Source: Hungatella sp.
Lineage (GTDB): Bacteria > Bacillota > Clostridia > Lachnospirales > Lachnospiraceae
Direction of reading: 5' to 3'
Assembly: GCA_009712635.1 (NCBI GenBank)
Contig: WASS01000021.1
Coordinates: 1 to 64,000 of the forward strand
Length of the DNA stretch: 64,000 nucleotides
Part shown: in pieces, positions 62,351 to 64,000 of the stretch
How positions within the stretch are numbered: the first letter of the stretch is position 1
Layout of the letters: every line of letters begins with the position of its first letter
Made by a program: the position numbers and the translations under genes
Notes under the pieces: model-generated
Told to the model about the DNA's origin: nothing
The model's input: the letters and a program-made list of their open reading frames with translations, nothing else
The model's database searches: none

Positions 62351-62956
62351 TTACAGCATATTAGAAAATCTCTTACGGATTATCTCAGTTAAAATTTCAC
62401 AGGTGCCCTCTACTCCCAGCAAGCTGGAATCAATCATAACATGCTTATGTTCCTTATCTGACATGACATAACCGCAATAATGCCTGTGATAGGATTCTCT
62501 TGCTTTATCAACGGAAGCAATCATCTTCTTCGCCTCATCTGGTCTCATATTCAGACGCTCAACGCAGTTTTTTAACCTTGCCTCATAGGGTGCGTAAATG
62601 AAAATGTGAATAATATTTTTATAATCTTCCAAAATATGATCTGCACATCTTCCGACAATAATACATGATTCTCTCTCTGCCAGATCAACAATGATCTTTT
62701 TCTGGACTGCAAATACAGAATCCTGAATGCTGGTGGTCCCCATTCCAAGAGGATAATTCATATTAAAGAATGCTGATTTGGCACTTTCTTCCACATCGCT
62801 GACTGCAGAAACAGGAAGATTTAAATCTTTCGAAGTCATTTCAACAATATCTCTGTCGTAATATTCGATACCAAGATTCTCACTGACCATTCTGGCTATG
62901 GGTCTCCCCAGACTGCCAAACTGTCTTGTTATAGTAACAACAAACTTTTCTTTCAT
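62351..62956 (-). CDS. Cytidylate kinase-like family protein
   Basis: A 201-residue P-loop kinase-like protein. It begins FVVTITRQFGSLGRPIAR, the modified P-loop of the AAA_26/cytidylate-kinase-like family, then YYDRDIV, and later CIIVGRCADHIL and RHYCGYV. Members are common in clostridia and mostly uncharacterised; CMP kinase activity is not shown. ATG 62956 has AGAGGTG upstream; a longer frame to 63025 overlaps the divergent control region and lacks a site. Confidence 0.85.
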   Translation of the reverse strand: MKEKFVVTITRQFGSLGRPIARMVSENLGIEYYDRDIVEMTSKDLNLPVSAVSDVEESAKSAFFNMNYPLGMGTTSIQDSVFAVQKKIIVDLAERESCIIVGRCADHILEDYKNIIHIFIYAPYEARLKNCVERLNMRPDEAKKMIASVDKARESYHRHYCGYVMSDKEHKHVMIDSSLLGVEGTCEILTEIIRKRFSNML

Positions 62957-63056
62957 ATGGTACACCTCTTTTCTAAAGGTATTTGTTATAGCGCTTATTA
63001 TACTCCCCCCCTGTTTGCCCTGCAATGGTTACAGATTCCAATCTTTTTATTAGTTA

Positions 63057-63086
63057 TTGTACTTTGGGTACAATGTATGATATACT
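63057..63086 (+). promoter_or_regulatory. pucR-type gene promoter with overlapping palindrome
   Basis: TTGTAC (63057-63062) and TATACT (63081-63086) are 18 bases apart, 30 bases before the ATG. The -35 is the left arm of the inverted repeat TTGTAC-n5-GTACAA (63057-63073), well placed for autorepression. Confidence 0.55.
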
Positions 63087-63115
63087 ACTCCACAATCAGA
63101 AGGGAGGTAACTATT

Positions 63116-64000
63116 ATGAGAACAAGCGTTTCCGATCTTTATCACTTTGGCATTGATCCATACAGTCTCATCCTTCACAGCGGAGAAAACGGATTATCCA
63201 ATTCCGTTTCCTGGATCTATCTGGCAGAGGATATACAGAATATGTCCTTTTTAAAGGGCGGTGAACTGGTTATTACCACCGGACTGTTTACACAAAGCGG
63301 AACCAGCCTGTTTGATTTTATCCGTTCCCTGGTAACCTTTAACTGCAGCGGACTTTTTATTAATGTAGGCAAATATCTGGAAATTGCAGATATCACACCT
63401 GAAATACTGGAATTTTGCAGAATCAGCAAATTCCCATTACTTACCATGCCATGGAAGGTTCATCTTGTGGATATTATGCAGGAATACTGCAAAATTCTCC
63501 TTCAAAACACGCAGAGCATGGACCATTTAAATGCCGCATTTCAGGGAGCACTCTACCAGGCTACTCTTCATGAGACTACTCTTATGACCTTAAACCAGAA
63601 TGGTTTTCCAACTTCAGGGGATTATCGGATCATTGTAATTCTAAATTTGCGCAATGCTACCAGAATCACCTTTTCATTAAACAGACTTCAGTTAAAATAT
63701 CATCTTTTTGAACATGACAATCTTCATATATTAATTTATCATATCTCCCAGCCCACCCCATCCTTAAGCGAGATCATGGATATTCTTATGTACTATGATG
63801 GCATAACTCTGGGAATCAGCAATGTATTTCATTCACTGGAAAAAATAGGAATCTGCCATAAACGCGCCCGGTTTGCACTGGCCGCCTCTCTGTTCTGGAA
63901 TATTCCTTCTGTTAATTTTGATGAACTTGGATTTTTTCAGATACTTTTTTCATCCTCTGATCCTGATCTGCTGCAGTCTGTGTACCAGAACAGCCTGGGA
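63116..64000 (+). CDS. PucR family transcriptional regulator (partial, 3' end outside window)
   Basis: An open frame of 295 codons running off the right edge; the helix-turn-helix end is not in the window. The N-terminus matches the PucR purine-catabolism-regulator-like domain (SVSWIYLAEDIQNMSFLKGG, ELVITTGLF, FPLLTMPW), followed by the start of a GGDEF-like central domain. PucR proteins regulate use of nitrogen compounds, amino acids and purines. Divergent to the kinase-like gene and close to the aminotransferase operon, it is a candidate regulator of that operon. ATG 63116 has AGGGAGG eight bases upstream. Confidence 0.85.
   Translation, partial: MRTSVSDLYHFGIDPYSLILHSGENGLSNSVSWIYLAEDIQNMSFLKGGELVITTGLFTQSGTSLFDFIRSLVTFNCSGLFINVGKYLEIADITPEILEFCRISKFPLLTMPWKVHLVDIMQEYCKILLQNTQSMDHLNAAFQGALYQATLHETTLMTLNQNGFPTSGDYRIIVILNLRNATRITFSLNRLQLKYHLFEHDNLHILIYHISQPTPSLSEIMDILMYYDGITLGISNVFHSLEKIGICHKRARFALAASLFWNIPSVNFDELGFFQILFSSSDPDLLQSVYQNSLG

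Overview
The window looks like chromosomal DNA of a spore-forming, saccharolytic member of the Lachnospiraceae (Clostridium cluster XIVa, Lacrimispora/Enterocloster-like). The grounds are gene content and style, not a database match: a collagen-like spore-surface type protein, a PPi-type phosphofructokinase, single-chain PurL, McsA-McsB-ClpC, YesM/YesN two-component systems, several carbohydrate ABC importers, cohesin and dockerin domains, strong AGGAGG ribosome binding sites and moderate GC. I see no prophage, insertion sequence, CRISPR array or rRNA; the only RNA gene is a tRNA-Trp.

Layout. 1-578: the start of a collagen-like protein, cut by the window edge. 1039-5443: a sugar operon (xylulokinase, transaldolase/FSA, DUF4867-like protein, L-fucose isomerase-like protein). 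5544-7400: a lone OLD-like ATPase/TOPRIM protein. 7529-11674: permease, asparagine synthase and a MerR regulator. 11698-19916: a glucuronoxylan-oligosaccharide locus (GH67 alpha-glucuronidase, ABC importer, acetylesterase-type hydrolase, divergent AraC regulator). 19979-31320: housekeeping and small regulators (PurL, Pfk, phosphatase, sigma-like protein, LysR, GNAT, nuclease-helicase, HPr/Crh-like protein). 31770-31840: tRNA-Trp. 31986-46025: a second carbohydrate block with two YesM/YesN pairs, two ABC importers and a CE15-like glucuronoyl esterase. 46225-52670: RadA, a small conserved protein and the ClpC-McsB-McsA operon, led by a GntR regulator instead of CtsR. 52916-57109: a membrane-anchored cohesin protein and a dockerin-bearing glucosaminidase. 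57338-62253: an amino-acid ABC importer with a class III aminotransferase and an iron alcohol dehydrogenase. 62351-64000: a cytidylate-kinase-like protein and a divergent, truncated PucR regulator.

How it works together. The two carbohydrate blocks fit import of acidic, acetylated xylo-oligosaccharides followed by cytoplasmic removal of glucuronic acid, acetyl and possibly ester groups, since none of the three hydrolases has a signal peptide. The amino-acid block fits uptake of an omega-amino acid, transamination to a semialdehyde and reduction to a hydroxy acid.

The most unusual items are the cohesin/dockerin pair built around a cell-wall hydrolase, a sigma-70-like protein lacking the DNA-reading parts, a His-less HPr (Crh-like) protein, a collagen-like protein whose globular domain is N-terminal, a CE15-like enzyme with an altered catalytic acid, and the GntR protein in the usual ctsR position. 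All family assignments are by eye from motifs; no searches were run.
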